Origin: Aquicella siphonis
GTDB lineage: Bacteria; Pseudomonadota; Gammaproteobacteria; DSM-16500
Assembly (NCBI RefSeq): GCF_902459485.1
Contig: NZ_LR699119.1
Location: forward strand, 310,001 to 374,000
DNA: 64,000 nt
Direction of reading: 5' to 3'
The notes below the pieces were generated by a model that saw only the letters and a program-made list of their open reading frames with translations, made no database searches and had not been told where the DNA came from. The translations under genes and the position numbers were made by a program. Positions 34,664 through 44,481 of this stretch are shown here, piece after piece. Each line of letters starts with the position of its first letter. Within the stretch, counting starts at the first letter, position 1.

Positions 34664-36388
34664 TCAGTGACGGCGGACTTTTTGGTAGGGGTAATATTCC
34701 GGCTCCCAAGTGATTTTTTTTATGACAGTCTTCAGGTCGGCTGATGCGTCCAGTTGAGTAAGGCCGTCTTTTCTGGCTTGTTCCGCCACAGCCAGGGCCA
34801 CATGAAAGCTGACCATTTTGGCTTCGGATAACTTGGGTAACAAGGGCGCCATTTTATCTTGTATGGCAGGAGAGCAGGCGCTCAAGGCTTGTGTGGCGGC
34901 CCATAACATGTCATCCGTGACATGCGTGGCCTTGACCGCGATAGCGCCAAGACCAATGCCGGGAAAGGCAAAAGCATTATTGCTTTGTGCAAACCGATAC
35001 CATTTATCGGCAAAATTTACTTCAGGAAAAGGGCTGCCCGTGGCGATGATGGCTTTGCCGTTTGTCCACTGTAATAAATCGGCGGGTATGGCTTCAGCCA
35101 GGGAATTGGGGTTGGATAATGGCATGATGATAGGCCGCTCGACGGCTTCAGCCATGGTTTTGACAATTTCTTCGCTAAACGCGCCTGCTACGGTAGAACA
35201 CCCGATCAGAATGGTAGGCTTGACATTTTTAACCACATCGTAAAGGCTGATAAAATCGGGGTCTCGTAATTCCCAGCCGGCTACTTCATCATGTTTGCGT
35301 GCGTATGGTGCCTGAAAAGCCAGCAGAGTTCTTTTGTCAGTCAAAAGACCCGGTTTATCCAGCAGCCAGAAGCGGGTTCGCGCGTCGTGTTCGCTTAAGC
35401 CGGTTCGTTTTAACGCGTTGTGAATCTGGTCAGCGATACCTGCTCCCGCTGTGCCCGCGCCCATGATGACAATACGATGGTCGCGCAATGGGACGCCGCT
35501 CGCATTCGCGCCTGCCAGCACACAGGCGAGCGCGACCACCCCGGTTCCCTGCATGTCTCCATTGAAAGTGCAAACCTGGTCACGGTAGCGGCTGAGTATG
35601 CGGCGGGCGTTATCGCGTCCAAAATCTTCCCAGTGCAAAAAAATGCCGGGGAATTTTTTCGCCATGGTGGTGACGAATGCATCGATAAAATCATCATATT
35701 CTTGGCCCGTGATGCGTTCGTGCCGCCATCCCAGATACATGGGGTCGTTCAACAAATGCGGGTTATTGGTGCCTACGTCCAGTTGAATGGGTAAAACCCG
35801 GTGGGGGCTGATGCCGCCGCACAAGGTATAAACCATGAGTTTGGCGGTTGAGATATTGATGCCGCCAATTCCCTGGTCACCTATGCCGAGTACGGCTTCT
35901 CCATCCGTGATGACAGACAGGTCAACTTCAGGCGGAACACGGTTATCAAGGATTTGCCCGATATTCCCGCGCTCGGGATAACTGATGTAAAGACCTTTGG
36001 GTTTGCGGTGTTCGAGGCTGAAGCGCTGCACTGCTTCCCCGACAGTGGGGGTATAGATGACGGGCAGCATTTCTTCCAGGTGCTGGCTGACCAGTTTGTA
36101 AAACAGCGTTTCATTATAGTCATGCAATACATTCAAGTAGATGTTTTTACTCAGATTAGTGTGTTGCTCATGGTATTGCATATGCATGCGGGCTACTTGT
36201 TCTTCCAGTGTTTCCACGTGCGGAGGCAAGAGCCCGGAGAGATTAAAGAGCGCGCGTTCTTCCTGGGTAAAAGCACAGCCTTTATTGAGTTTGGGGGTGC
36301 TTAACAGATCATTGCCGCATAAAGATGTTTCAATATGGGAAATCTTGCCGGATTGATCTTGGATTATTTTAAATTCAAACATAGACAT
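34664..36388 (-). CDS. maeA: NAD-dependent malic enzyme
   Basis: 574 residues, full length for the large-type enzyme. It decarboxylates malate to pyruvate. Motifs: Y-T-P-T-V-G-E-A-V near residue 112, V-I-T-D-G-E-A-V-L-G-I-G-D-Q-G near 160-175, a Rossmann G-A-G-T-A-G-A-G-I near 317-325, L-S-N-P-N-S near the C-terminal third and A-T-G-S-P-F-P. The start may be ATG 36388 or the next Met two codons on. It sits alone between the glycosylase and the divergent coaD. In amino-acid-feeding Legionellales this reaction links the TCA cycle to pyruvate and gluconeogenesis. Confidence 0.95.
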   Translation of the reverse strand: MSMFEFKIIQDQSGKISHIETSLCGNDLLSTPKLNKGCAFTQEERALFNLSGLLPPHVETLEEQVARMHMQYHEQHTNLSKNIYLNVLHDYNETLFYKLVSQHLEEMLPVIYTPTVGEAVQRFSLEHRKPKGLYISYPERGNIGQILDNRVPPEVDLSVITDGEAVLGIGDQGIGGINISTAKLMVYTLCGGISPHRVLPIQLDVGTNNPHLLNDPMYLGWRHERITGQEYDDFIDAFVTTMAKKFPGIFLHWEDFGRDNARRILSRYRDQVCTFNGDMQGTGVVALACVLAGANASGVPLRDHRIVIMGAGTAGAGIADQIHNALKRTGLSEHDARTRFWLLDKPGLLTDKRTLLAFQAPYARKHDEVAGWELRDPDFISLYDVVKNVKPTILIGCSTVAGAFSEEIVKTMAEAVERPIIMPLSNPNSLAEAIPADLLQWTNGKAIIATGSPFPEVNFADKWYRFAQSNNAFAFPGIGLGAIAVKATHVTDDMLWAATQALSACSPAIQDKMAPLLPKLSEAKMVSFHVALAVAEQARKDGLTQLDASADLKTVIKKITWEPEYYPYQKVRRH

Positions 36389-36498
36389 AACTCTATTATG
36401 TATTCAAATTACAGGTAAAATACCTTATCCATGCTTAGTTAATTATACCTGATTGTGTAATAATTTCGGTTAACAACGGACATGAGGTGAAGTGGTAA

Positions 36499-36981
36499 AT
36501 GAAAAATATCGCGGTTTATGCGGGAACTTTTGATCCCATCACGTTCGGGCATGTGGATTTGATTGAACGCGCTTCCACCGTTTTTGACCGGATCATTGTT
36601 GCCATTGCCGCCAGCACAGTTAAAAAGCCGCTGTTTGATCTTGAGGAGAGGGTGCAATTGACCATGGCTGCGTTGAGCCGGTTTCCCAATGTGGCTGTCT
36701 CGGGATTTAACAGCTTGCTTCTGGATTTTGCCCGGCAACACGGTGCGAATGTGATATTACGCGGGTTGAGAACCGTCACGGATTTCGATTATGAATTTCA
36801 GTTGGCCAGCATGAACCGGCATTTGAATCCCTCTATAGAAAGTATTTTTTTAATGCCGGCAGAAAAATACATGTCCATTTCATCCAGTCTGGTGCGGGAG
36901 ATCGCGTCACTGGGCGGGGATGTGTCAGCATTTGTGCCAGAACATGTTGCGAATGCCTTGAAAATGAAGTTTGAAAAATAG
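36499..36981 (+). CDS. coaD: Phosphopantetheine adenylyltransferase
   Basis: 160 residues. It forms dephospho-CoA from phosphopantetheine and ATP, the penultimate CoA step. The T-F-D-P-I-T-F-G-H motif near the N-terminus binds [17 protein letters not shown] sits in the middle, and I-S-S-S-L-V-R-E is near the end. GAGGTGAAG lies before the ATG. A ferredoxin follows at 37061; the coaD-ferredoxin pair is common in Gammaproteobacteria such as Pseudomonas. Confidence 0.97.
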   Translation: MKNIAVYAGTFDPITFGHVDLIERASTVFDRIIVAIAASTVKKPLFDLEERVQLTMAALSRFPNVAVSGFNSLLLDFARQHGANVILRGLRTVTDFDYEFQLASMNRHLNPSIESIFLMPAEKYMSISSSLVREIASLGGDVSAFVPEHVANALKMKFEK

Positions 36982-37042
36982 CCGTGAAATTTCCGCATGC
37001 TTGCATGCGTGTATGAAAAGCAGCGGCAGATGAGATTTGTAA

Positions 37043-37324
<282 letters not shown>

Positions 37325-37339
37325 CAACCATTTTGAAGT

Positions 37340-37370
37340 CCTGTCATCCCGCTGAAAGCGGGATGACAGG
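37340..37370. repeat. REP-like perfect hairpin between ferredoxin and tolC
   Basis: A 13-bp perfect stem (CCTGTCATCCCGC at 37340-37352 against its complement at 37358-37370) with loop TGAAA. It lies between convergent genes. No T-run follows on either strand. TGTCATCCC-type palindromes are repeated in many proteobacterial genomes, and this could be one copy of such a family or a bidirectional terminator. Confidence 0.55.
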
Positions 37371-37447
37371 GTGTTGTCCGGATTGTTTCCGTTAATAAAT
37401 GACAGGCGAACTGGAGTGCGACGGGCTTCGCCCCGAAGCGCATGCGC

Positions 37448-38902
37448 TTATTGTTTTGTCATATGCAAAGTCTTGTTGTGCCGGGTCGTGCTAAGGGATT
37501 TAACTGACATGCGACGCAGCGTTTTTCTTTTCTTGTCGATCAGCCAGGCATTGATTGCTCTTAAATCATCAAAGCTCAAGGTCCCGGCCGCCTGTTTCAG
37601 CGCGAGAATATTGTTGACGAAAGCATAGCGGTCAGTCGCATATTGCGTTTGCGCCTGGAAGACTTTTTGCTGTTGATTCAAAACGTCAACCAGGGTTTCG
37701 GTGCCGACTCGGTAACTGGCTTCCAGTCCTTCCAGTGAGCTGATGGTGGATTGTATGGCTTCCTTGTCAGCCTTGATCTGGCTGATGCCGGCCACAATGC
37801 TAAGATAGCTTTGCCGTGTGGTGTTGATCGTGCTGCGTATGGTCTGCTCCAGTTGTTGTTGCGCGACTTGATAGTTATAACTGGCCTGATTGGTTTGCGC
37901 GACCACGCCGCCGCCTGAAAAGATGGGAACATTCACATTCAGCGCGATTCCACGGTCAGATGTGGTGCCGGGACCGTTTCTTTCGGTAAATGAACTGTAA
38001 TTGTTGATGTTGTCGCTGACTTCTTTCGAAAAGGTCGTCTGAACATTAATAGTAGGCAAATGACCGGAATATTGCTGTCTGATCTGCTCGCGCGCGGCCG
38101 AGACATTATATTGTCCGGACTTGATGGACCAGTTTTGCGCCACGGCTTTTTTTACCCACGTTTCAACGTTTCTGGGCTGCGGGCTTACGAGCGGAAACTC
38201 GTCACTCAGGCTGGAAAGATGCGGATAATAGACGCCGGTGATGACGCGCAAATTTTCCCGGTCATTGCTTAAAGTGGTTTCTGCCGCGATATAGGTGGCC
38301 ACGGCCGAATCATAAGATGCTTGCGCGGTGTAAACATCGGTGATGGTTTTCAAGCCGACTTTATATTGTTGACGGACCTGGTCCAGTTGTTCGGCGTACG
38401 CAAGCTTGGATGCTTCGGCGTAACTCAGGTTGTCTTCATCTTTCAGAATGGCAAAGTAAGCACTGGCCACCCGTATCATCAGATTTTGAAGAGCGGCGTT
38501 TAAAGTCGCATCCGCGCCTTTGGCGAGCGAGACTTGCTGTGCCACAGCGGAAAACTGGGCATAATTGAAGATGGTCTGGGTCAATGAAAGCGACATGCTG
38601 AAGTTGCGTTGTGTCAGATTGCGCGGGTTGACGTAAGAACCGGAGTTATCAACCACGGGATCAAAATTGGAGCCGGAGTATCCTACCTTGTCTGCGGAAG
38701 GAGAAGCGGTGAACGCGATGTTGGGCAACAGGGCGGCTGCGCTGATAGGCACACCTTCCCGGGTGGACAAGCGTTGGGCAACAGCCTGCAGGAACACAGG
38801 ATCGCTGGTCTGGGCTTGTTCATAGACTTCGAGGAGGTTGGCTGCCTGTGCAAAAGACTGCCAGCAAATTAAGATAAACACAGACAGGAATTTTTTTTTC
38901 AT
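37448..38902 (-). CDS. tolC: TolC-family outer membrane channel protein
   Basis: 484 residues with a signal peptide (M-K-K-K-F-L-S-V-F-I-L ... A-Q-A-A). Two internal repeats of long helices and short strands are recognisable: N-L-L-E-V-Y-E-Q-A-Q-T-S-D-P near residue 22, Y-F-A-I-L-K-D-E-D-N-L, V-G-L-K-T-I-T-D-V in the first repeat, and Y-R-V-G-T-E-T-L-V-D-V-L-N-Q-Q in the second. Trimers span the outer membrane and periplasm for type I secretion or efflux. The last 30 residues are basic and lack the longer E. coli tail. No pump genes are adjacent, as for E. coli tolC. Confidence 0.93.
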   Translation of the reverse strand: MKKKFLSVFILICWQSFAQAANLLEVYEQAQTSDPVFLQAVAQRLSTREGVPISAAALLPNIAFTASPSADKVGYSGSNFDPVVDNSGSYVNPRNLTQRNFSMSLSLTQTIFNYAQFSAVAQQVSLAKGADATLNAALQNLMIRVASAYFAILKDEDNLSYAEASKLAYAEQLDQVRQQYKVGLKTITDVYTAQASYDSAVATYIAAETTLSNDRENLRVITGVYYPHLSSLSDEFPLVSPQPRNVETWVKKAVAQNWSIKSGQYNVSAAREQIRQQYSGHLPTINVQTTFSKEVSDNINNYSSFTERNGPGTTSDRGIALNVNVPIFSGGGVVAQTNQASYNYQVAQQQLEQTIRSTINTTRQSYLSIVAGISQIKADKEAIQSTISSLEGLEASYRVGTETLVDVLNQQQKVFQAQTQYATDRYAFVNNILALKQAAGTLSFDDLRAINAWLIDKKRKTLRRMSVKSLSTTRHNKTLHMTKQ

Positions 38903-39192
38903 GAACTACATATCCTTGCGTATCAATTAACCAGCCGCTCGCTCTTGTTATTTTTGGGAACATAAAAAGATACGGGCTTTACTCGCGTAAAGCAAGCGCC
39001 GCGCGGGGGAATTCATAAGACAGTCTGCCAAGGGCTTCTTGTGCGAGGCATATGTGAGTGACACCGCCGCATAGTTTTGTAAAAACACGAACATGCATAA
39101 ATTCAGGGCAGAGTTAAAAGTTTTTTTATCCGGCACTCCTCATGAGGATTACAATTGTATAATATCAGGCTTGGATATTTATCAGGTGAAAC

Positions 39193-39624
39193 ATGAAAAT
39201 CTGGCAATCCGAGATTGACCTTGGCATCGTGACAGAGCGCGGCAAAAATACCATGTCAGATTATCTGAACATAGAGTTTATTGAAGTCGGCGATGATTAT
39301 CTTTCTGCACGCATGCCGGTGGATCAGCGTACCAAACAACCGGCGGGCATTATGCACGGCGGCGCGTCCTGTGTGCTGGCGGAAACAGTGGGCAGTACCG
39401 CCGCGCAATTTTGCGTGGATAGGAGCCGATATTACTGCGTGGGCCTTGATATCAATACCAATCATGTGCGTGCCATGCGTGAAGGATATGTCATAGGCAT
39501 AGCAAGACCGTTTCATTTGGGGAAAAGCACGCAGGTATGGAGCATAGAAATCAGAAACGAAGAGGGGCGGCTGGTTTCAGTCAACCGGTTGACCATGGCG
39601 GTATTGCAAAAAGATCAAAAATAA
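39193..39624 (+). CDS. Hotdog-fold acyl-CoA thioesterase (PaaI/YdiI type)
   Basis: 143 residues; AGGTG lies 7 bases before the ATG. The hotdog signature G-I-M-H-G-G-A-S-C-V-L-A-E-T-V-G-S (residues 52-68) includes the Glu that acts as general base in this group. The length and motif match YdiI/EntH-like thioesterases, which hydrolyse aromatic or long-chain acyl-CoA. The exact substrate cannot be inferred; no menaquinone or enterobactin gene is nearby. Convergent with pdxA. Confidence 0.9.
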   Translation: MKIWQSEIDLGIVTERGKNTMSDYLNIEFIEVGDDYLSARMPVDQRTKQPAGIMHGGASCVLAETVGSTAAQFCVDRSRYYCVGLDINTNHVRAMREGYVIGIARPFHLGKSTQVWSIEIRNEEGRLVSVNRLTMAVLQKDQK

Positions 39625-39630
39625 AATGAG

Positions 39631-40638
39631 TTACTGCGGCATGGCGATAGCAAGCGTTAACGCTGCCTCAAGACTGCCTGCGTCCGCTTTTTTCGTGCCG
39701 GCTATATCCAGGGCTGTTCCGTGATCAACCGATGTGCGAATGAAGGGCAGTCCCAGGGTGACATTGACCGCATGGCCAAATCCCAGGTATTTGACCAAGG
39801 GAAGGGCCTGGTCATGGTACATGGCAAGAACGACATCTGCGCGATTTAAATACTTGGGAGTGAAGATGGTGTCAGCGGGCAGCGCGCCTTCAATTAGAAG
39901 ACCCTGGGCACGCAGACTTTCCAGCACAGGATTAATGGTGTCGATTTCCTCTCTGCCCAGGTAACCGCCTTCACCCGCGTGCGGGTTCAGGCCGCATACC
40001 AGGATGCGGGGTGTCTTTATCTGGAATCGATGTTTTAATTCGGTGTTGAGCAGCGTCAGAATGGTTTGCAAATGCGTTTTTGTGATGGCGGCGGACACTG
40101 CCGACAGCGGGAGATGAGTCGTTGCCAGTGCAACTTTCAAGTCTTTCACGACAAACAGCATGATGGTTTGGGGCACCTGGCAGTATTTTGCAAAAAACTC
40201 GGTATGGCCCGAAAAAGGTATTCCGGCCTGATTAATAATGCCTTTATGCACCGGCCCGGTCACAATCGCGTGTGACTGTTTTTTCAGGCAGAGTGCTGCC
40301 GCTTTTTCCAGTGTTTCGACCACATAAACGGCGCACGCCGGATTCAATTTGCCCGGTTCCACGGTGCTGCGCATTTTCACCGGCAGAATTTTCAGTGTGC
40401 CGGGGCGGTGCGCCGAGGGAGGAGAGTCCGTATCAATCTCATCAAGAGTCAGGGGCAGCCCGGTTTCACGCGCCCGCCGCAATAGAAGATCAGGATCAGC
40501 AACGACAGCAAGTTCCGCAGGCCAGGGTTGCTGCGCAATTTGAATAGTGATGTCCGGACCAATCCCGGCCGGTTCGCCTGGTGTGATCAGGATACGCTGA
40601 GGTACTGTTCCTGGATGGGGAACAGCGGCTTCTGACAT
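39631..40638 (-). CDS. pdxA: 4-hydroxythreonine-4-phosphate dehydrogenase
   Basis: 335 residues. It oxidises 4-phosphohydroxy-L-threonine in the vitamin B6 (DXP-dependent) route. Visible: I-T-P-G-E-P-A-G-I-G-P-D near the N-terminus, T-G-P-V-H-K-G and F-S-G-H-T-E-F-F-A in the middle with metal His, G-L-N-P-H-A-G-E-G-G with the second His, and M-Y-H-D-Q-A-L-P near residue 280. It follows surA by 12 bases in the conserved lptD-surA-pdxA order; ksgA, the usual next gene, is not here. Confidence 0.96.
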   Translation of the reverse strand: MSEAAVPHPGTVPQRILITPGEPAGIGPDITIQIAQQPWPAELAVVADPDLLLRRARETGLPLTLDEIDTDSPPSAHRPGTLKILPVKMRSTVEPGKLNPACAVYVVETLEKAAALCLKKQSHAIVTGPVHKGIINQAGIPFSGHTEFFAKYCQVPQTIMLFVVKDLKVALATTHLPLSAVSAAITKTHLQTILTLLNTELKHRFQIKTPRILVCGLNPHAGEGGYLGREEIDTINPVLESLRAQGLLIEGALPADTIFTPKYLNRADVVLAMYHDQALPLVKYLGFGHAVNVTLGLPFIRTSVDHGTALDIAGTKKADAGSLEAALTLAIAMPQ

Positions 40639-40649
40639 GCTTTATCCTC

Positions 40650-41624
40650 TCACTTCACGCCATTCATGGTGATAAATGCCTGACTGCGCATTTTGGACAG
40701 CCAGTTTTGCACATTCTCTTCAAACTTTCTCTGCATTAATAATTGTTCAACCTGCGCGCGGTCAGGTGCCGCGTTTTTTGCCTCTGCCGATCTTTCCGCC
40801 GCCAGATGGATGATGTGAAAACCATTGGAAGTCTGGATGGGGTCCGCGATTTCATTGGGCTGCATATTGACTACATACTGGGCGAAGGCAGATGGAATTT
40901 CAGGTAATTTCCGCCAGCCCAGGTCGCCGCCTTTCAAAGCGCTGCTGCCGCTGGATTCTTTTTGCGCCACGGCGCGGAAGTTTTCGCCCTGGTTGATTTT
41001 TGCAGCCACTTCTTGGGCATGTTTTTTGGCTGCGGCGATTTCATCAGTGGATGGCGAGTCTGACAGTGGAATCAATATGTCTTCGAGATGGTATTCCTTG
41101 CTGGTATTATTCTGCCAAAGCTTGGAATGCATGAAAGAAGTGATTTCTTCGGGCGTGACAGTGATGTGGCTGCCGACTTCCTGCTGTTGTAATTTCTGCA
41201 CTGTCATTTGTTCGCGTAATTCGTTTCTGTATTCGGCCGTTGTCATGCCGTCATGGTTGATGCGCTGGTAAAGCACGTCAACAGAAAGGTTGTTTTTGCT
41301 AGCCACGTTTTGAATGACGCGGTCTATTTCCGCGTCGCTGATATTGATGCCCACCTGCTTGGCGATCTGCATCTGCAGTTTTTTATTGATGATCTGATCC
41401 AGGACTTGTTTTTTCAGGACGGAATCAGAGGGAGAATTCATCTGTCCCTGGGCGATCTGCAGCCTGACTATGGACAGGGCGCGATTCAACTCCGATTTTG
41501 TCACGACATCGTCATTGATCACGGCGACAATCTGGTCAAGCGGTTCGCTGTTTTTTCCGGCTTCGCTGCTTACGCAAAAAAGCGCGGAAACGAACAAGAG
41601 AGTGAGTAAGAGTGTTTTTTTCAT
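40650..41624 (-). CDS. surA: Periplasmic chaperone/peptidyl-prolyl isomerase SurA, single parvulin domain
   Basis: 324 residues with a signal peptide (T-L-L-L-T-L-L-F-V-S-A-L-F-C). It helps fold outer membrane proteins such as LptD. The N-terminal SurA domain (L-D-Q-I-V-A-V-I-N-D-D-V-V-T-K-S-E-L) spans about 28-165. Only one parvulin domain follows (about 172-270: G-G-D-L-G-W-R, G-F-H-I-I-H-L), then the C-terminal strand/helix that completes the chaperone core. E. coli SurA is about 430 residues with two parvulin domains; loss of one is also known from Coxiella-type proteins. The stop of lptD abuts its ATG, and AGGAAATTT within the end of lptD serves as ribosome site. Confidence 0.94.
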   Translation of the reverse strand: MKKTLLLTLLFVSALFCVSSEAGKNSEPLDQIVAVINDDVVTKSELNRALSIVRLQIAQGQMNSPSDSVLKKQVLDQIINKKLQMQIAKQVGINISDAEIDRVIQNVASKNNLSVDVLYQRINHDGMTTAEYRNELREQMTVQKLQQQEVGSHITVTPEEITSFMHSKLWQNNTSKEYHLEDILIPLSDSPSTDEIAAAKKHAQEVAAKINQGENFRAVAQKESSGSSALKGGDLGWRKLPEIPSAFAQYVVNMQPNEIADPIQTSNGFHIIHLAAERSAEAKNAAPDRAQVEQLLMQRKFEENVQNWLSKMRSQAFITMNGVK

Positions 41625-44222
41625 TTAAATTTCCTGCCCAAATTGTGATTTATAACCTGGAATGCCGCTCAGCAGTCCACTGGGGTTGCCTGATCCTATA
41701 TCGCCCAAACCTTTAAGAGAGAATTGAATGTAAAATTCGCTATTATACTGGGGCTTATTGTTGTTATTGGGGTCAAAACCCGTAAAGGCGCGCCCTCCCA
41801 CCAGCCTGACCGCCCAACAGCAAGTGTCGTATTGTAACCCATACAACAGGTTCTGCAAATGTTCATGGTTCCAATTCTGGCTCCACCGCCCGACCACGAG
41901 AATGTCCCGCACGAGCGGCCACGCGGCGGAAAAGTCGGTGACTTTCAGGTTATTGCTGGCATTGGTGGTGGAGACGCCGGAAAGAATGTCGCCGCTGCGC
42001 GCATAGGTATATCCGAAGTTAAACAGGCGCAAGTCATCCGGTTGGTACTGGAAGGCGAGTGTCGTATTATCCAGCTGCTTGGAAATGGGATTCCAGATTG
42101 AGTTGACGTTAAAGCTCCAGGATGGATTGATGTGGTAATTCAATACGCCGGAAACGGGCGAAAGACTTTGTTCGTTACTATGATTGGAAGGATTGTCCGA
42201 GCAGCTGTTATCGTTGCACAGAGTGACGCGCCGGTTGGAAAAGTAGATGATATCGCCTACGCCCAGCCGGACTTTTTCAAATCCGGAAATGTCATCGATG
42301 AGGCGGGTAGTGATGCCCACGCCAATCTGGTTGGCATCGCCGATGCGGTCAAGGCCGGTGAAGCGGTTGTAGTTGAACAGCTGGTCGTAAGTCAGGGTAT
42401 TGACCGTAGTGTCAAAGACCGGAATGCTGGATTGATTGCGATAGGGGATGTAAGTGTAATACACCTGCGGCTCCAGTGTCTGCTGGAAGGCATGACTGAA
42501 AAATGACACGTTACGCTCCAATGCGATTCCAGACGCGATATCGAGAATGGGCAGCGCCCGGTGTTTGCTGTTCGGTGCGCCTGTGTCAGCTGTCTGGTAA
42601 AGATTATAATCAGTGAGCGCGAGCTGCAGGCGGGGATTAATGTAGAAGGAAGACCAGTAAAGCGGCAGGCTTACTCCAGGCTGGGTATGCATGCGGTTGC
42701 CTATGGGCAGATTGGCGGACGCGCCCGGGGTGTTGCGTATGTCAAAATGCGTCAGTTCATTGCCGATGAAATAATGCAGACCATACGCCTGGTCGGGATA
42801 ATCGCCATTTAAAATTAATTGCGGAAAACGCCGGTATTGGTTGAGTACTGGAGACTCGTTGATGGGATGCAGTGTCTGGTAAGCCTGGAGGCGTCCGATA
42901 AAATTCCAGTTCTGGCTGTTGTAATAGAGATCTCCTTCCTGGAGAAGCTGGTTGGCTGAAATTTCATTCAGGTTTCTGCCGAAATCCCGCTGATAATAAT
43001 CATCGCTCGCATAATTGTAATCAATGTGGCTGGACCAGTTTTCATTGAACCGGGAATCGTCCCGGAACAGAAAGCCGGCGCGTGTATCGCTTGCGCTTAG
43101 CAAACGGTTCAATTCTGCCTGGGTCACGCTGGCGGACTGGTTGGGCGTGTTAACAGGATTGGTATATTGGGCGTTTTTCGCCGCGCTTTCCTGAAAATCA
43201 CTGAAAGCCTTGTCACTGGGCAGAATGCTGAAGTTGATATTGCCTTCGCTGCTGGAAGTGAGATAACGGAAATTGTTAATGAATTGTACGCCGCGCTTGG
43301 TGAGTATTCCGGGCGTGAATGTCATGTCGTAATTGGGTGCCATGTTCCAGTAAAAGGGAGCCTGAAAATAAGGGCCCCACTTGTTGGAGCCGCCGATGGT
43401 GGGCCACAAAAACCCGGTTTTCCTCTGTTTATCTATGGAAAAATTGATATAGGGCACATAAAAAACAGGGAAATTCTTGATCAGGATGCGCGCGTGTGTG
43501 GCATAGCCGCGCCCAGTGTTTTTATTGAGAACGATATGACTGGCTTTGATGCGCCAGGCGGGATGAACAGGCGGACAAGTGGTGTAACTTGAGCGCGACA
43601 ATTCATAAATATTCGGCTCAGTCTGAGCGAATTCGTAAGCTCTGCCCCACGCCGTCAGGCTGGCGGGTTCCTGGATCTCGCCGGTTTCAGCCGGCTTTGC
43701 GGCGGGCGCGCTGGATGTGTTGATGGATGTGCGGTAGATGATATCAATCAGCGACTTGGCTTGTGTTTCAAAGTTATAACGCCCCTTTTTTCCTATCACC
43801 AGGCTGCGCGGTTCACGCAGGTGGACGTTTCCTATCATGTCAATCGCGCTTAATTTTCCCGTGGCAGGATCCCGGTACAAATAAGCATTATTCGCCGTGA
43901 TTTGCTGGCCTGAGCGTGTGACTGTGACTTTGCCTTCCAGCAGGGAGGTGGCGCGTTGAGACAGCAGGCCGGAGTCACTGGTAATGGTCACGGTGTTATC
44001 TTTTATGTTTCCGGTGAATGGCTGGTTAAAGTAGTAGCCCCCGCATTTGCTGTCTGCGTCTTCAACCCAGCCCAGCTGTCTGGCTACAGTTTCACTCATT
44101 AAGGTGGGGGAGTCCGTGTTGTCCGCAGGCAGCGTGGCAAGAGAGGCGGACACCGCGAGAAGCGGCACAGGAAGAATCGCAATAAGAGCATACCGAATAG
44201 TTGTTTTTTTTCTTGCAGACAT
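41625..44222 (-). CDS. lptD: LPS-assembly protein LptD
   Basis: 865 residues with an N-terminal signal segment. The OstA-like periplasmic jellyroll (about 85-200: V-T-R-S-G-Q-Q-I-T-A-N-N-A-Y-L-Y) takes LPS from the LptA bridge. A large C-terminal beta-barrel (about 240-865, with many W/Y-rich strands) inserts LPS into the outer leaflet together with LptE. Cysteines include one at the N-terminus (S-K-C-G-G-Y-Y) and a Cys pair near the C-terminus (D-T-C-C-W), matching the disulfides needed in E. coli LptD. A second short Cys motif (L-C-N-D-N-S-C) is extra. It is first in the lptD-surA-pdxA operon and divergent from amgK. Confidence 0.96.
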   Translation of the reverse strand: MSARKKTTIRYALIAILPVPLLAVSASLATLPADNTDSPTLMSETVARQLGWVEDADSKCGGYYFNQPFTGNIKDNTVTITSDSGLLSQRATSLLEGKVTVTRSGQQITANNAYLYRDPATGKLSAIDMIGNVHLREPRSLVIGKKGRYNFETQAKSLIDIIYRTSINTSSAPAAKPAETGEIQEPASLTAWGRAYEFAQTEPNIYELSRSSYTTCPPVHPAWRIKASHIVLNKNTGRGYATHARILIKNFPVFYVPYINFSIDKQRKTGFLWPTIGGSNKWGPYFQAPFYWNMAPNYDMTFTPGILTKRGVQFINNFRYLTSSSEGNINFSILPSDKAFSDFQESAAKNAQYTNPVNTPNQSASVTQAELNRLLSASDTRAGFLFRDDSRFNENWSSHIDYNYASDDYYQRDFGRNLNEISANQLLQEGDLYYNSQNWNFIGRLQAYQTLHPINESPVLNQYRRFPQLILNGDYPDQAYGLHYFIGNELTHFDIRNTPGASANLPIGNRMHTQPGVSLPLYWSSFYINPRLQLALTDYNLYQTADTGAPNSKHRALPILDIASGIALERNVSFFSHAFQQTLEPQVYYTYIPYRNQSSIPVFDTTVNTLTYDQLFNYNRFTGLDRIGDANQIGVGITTRLIDDISGFEKVRLGVGDIIYFSNRRVTLCNDNSCSDNPSNHSNEQSLSPVSGVLNYHINPSWSFNVNSIWNPISKQLDNTTLAFQYQPDDLRLFNFGYTYARSGDILSGVSTTNASNNLKVTDFSAAWPLVRDILVVGRWSQNWNHEHLQNLLYGLQYDTCCWAVRLVGGRAFTGFDPNNNNKPQYNSEFYIQFSLKGLGDIGSGNPSGLLSGIPGYKSQFGQEI

Positions 44223-44481
44223 TTCATGATCTCTAGGCTATATTGATTTTTCCCCGGCGAGAAAAAATACGTTGTTACCGGGTTCAAGACCCGGAGCCGC
44301 GCAGAGCAGCCAGGTGCGCGGATAAGAAAGACTGGGGTTGAAATTTAAACGATGAGGAATACCGGCAACATCAGGCCAACACAGGGTGGCGAGGCGGTTC
44401 ACGGTTTTGAAGTAATTTTTTCTTGTCATCGTCACTTCTCAAGATACCAGCAATCGTCAGTGTAACGAAAAGGGGTAAGCA

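Noticed and set aside
37371-37628. An 85-codon plus-strand frame at the end of tolC
   Set aside because: Mostly antisense to the tolC C-terminus, without start signals.
38948-39136. A 62-codon minus-strand frame upstream of tolC
   Set aside because: GTG start with GAGGA touching it (no spacing), Cys-rich random-looking product; more likely tolC upstream DNA.
44238-44435. A 65-codon minus-strand frame between lptD and amgK
   Set aside because: No ribosome site and no recognisable sequence; it lies in the divergent promoter region.
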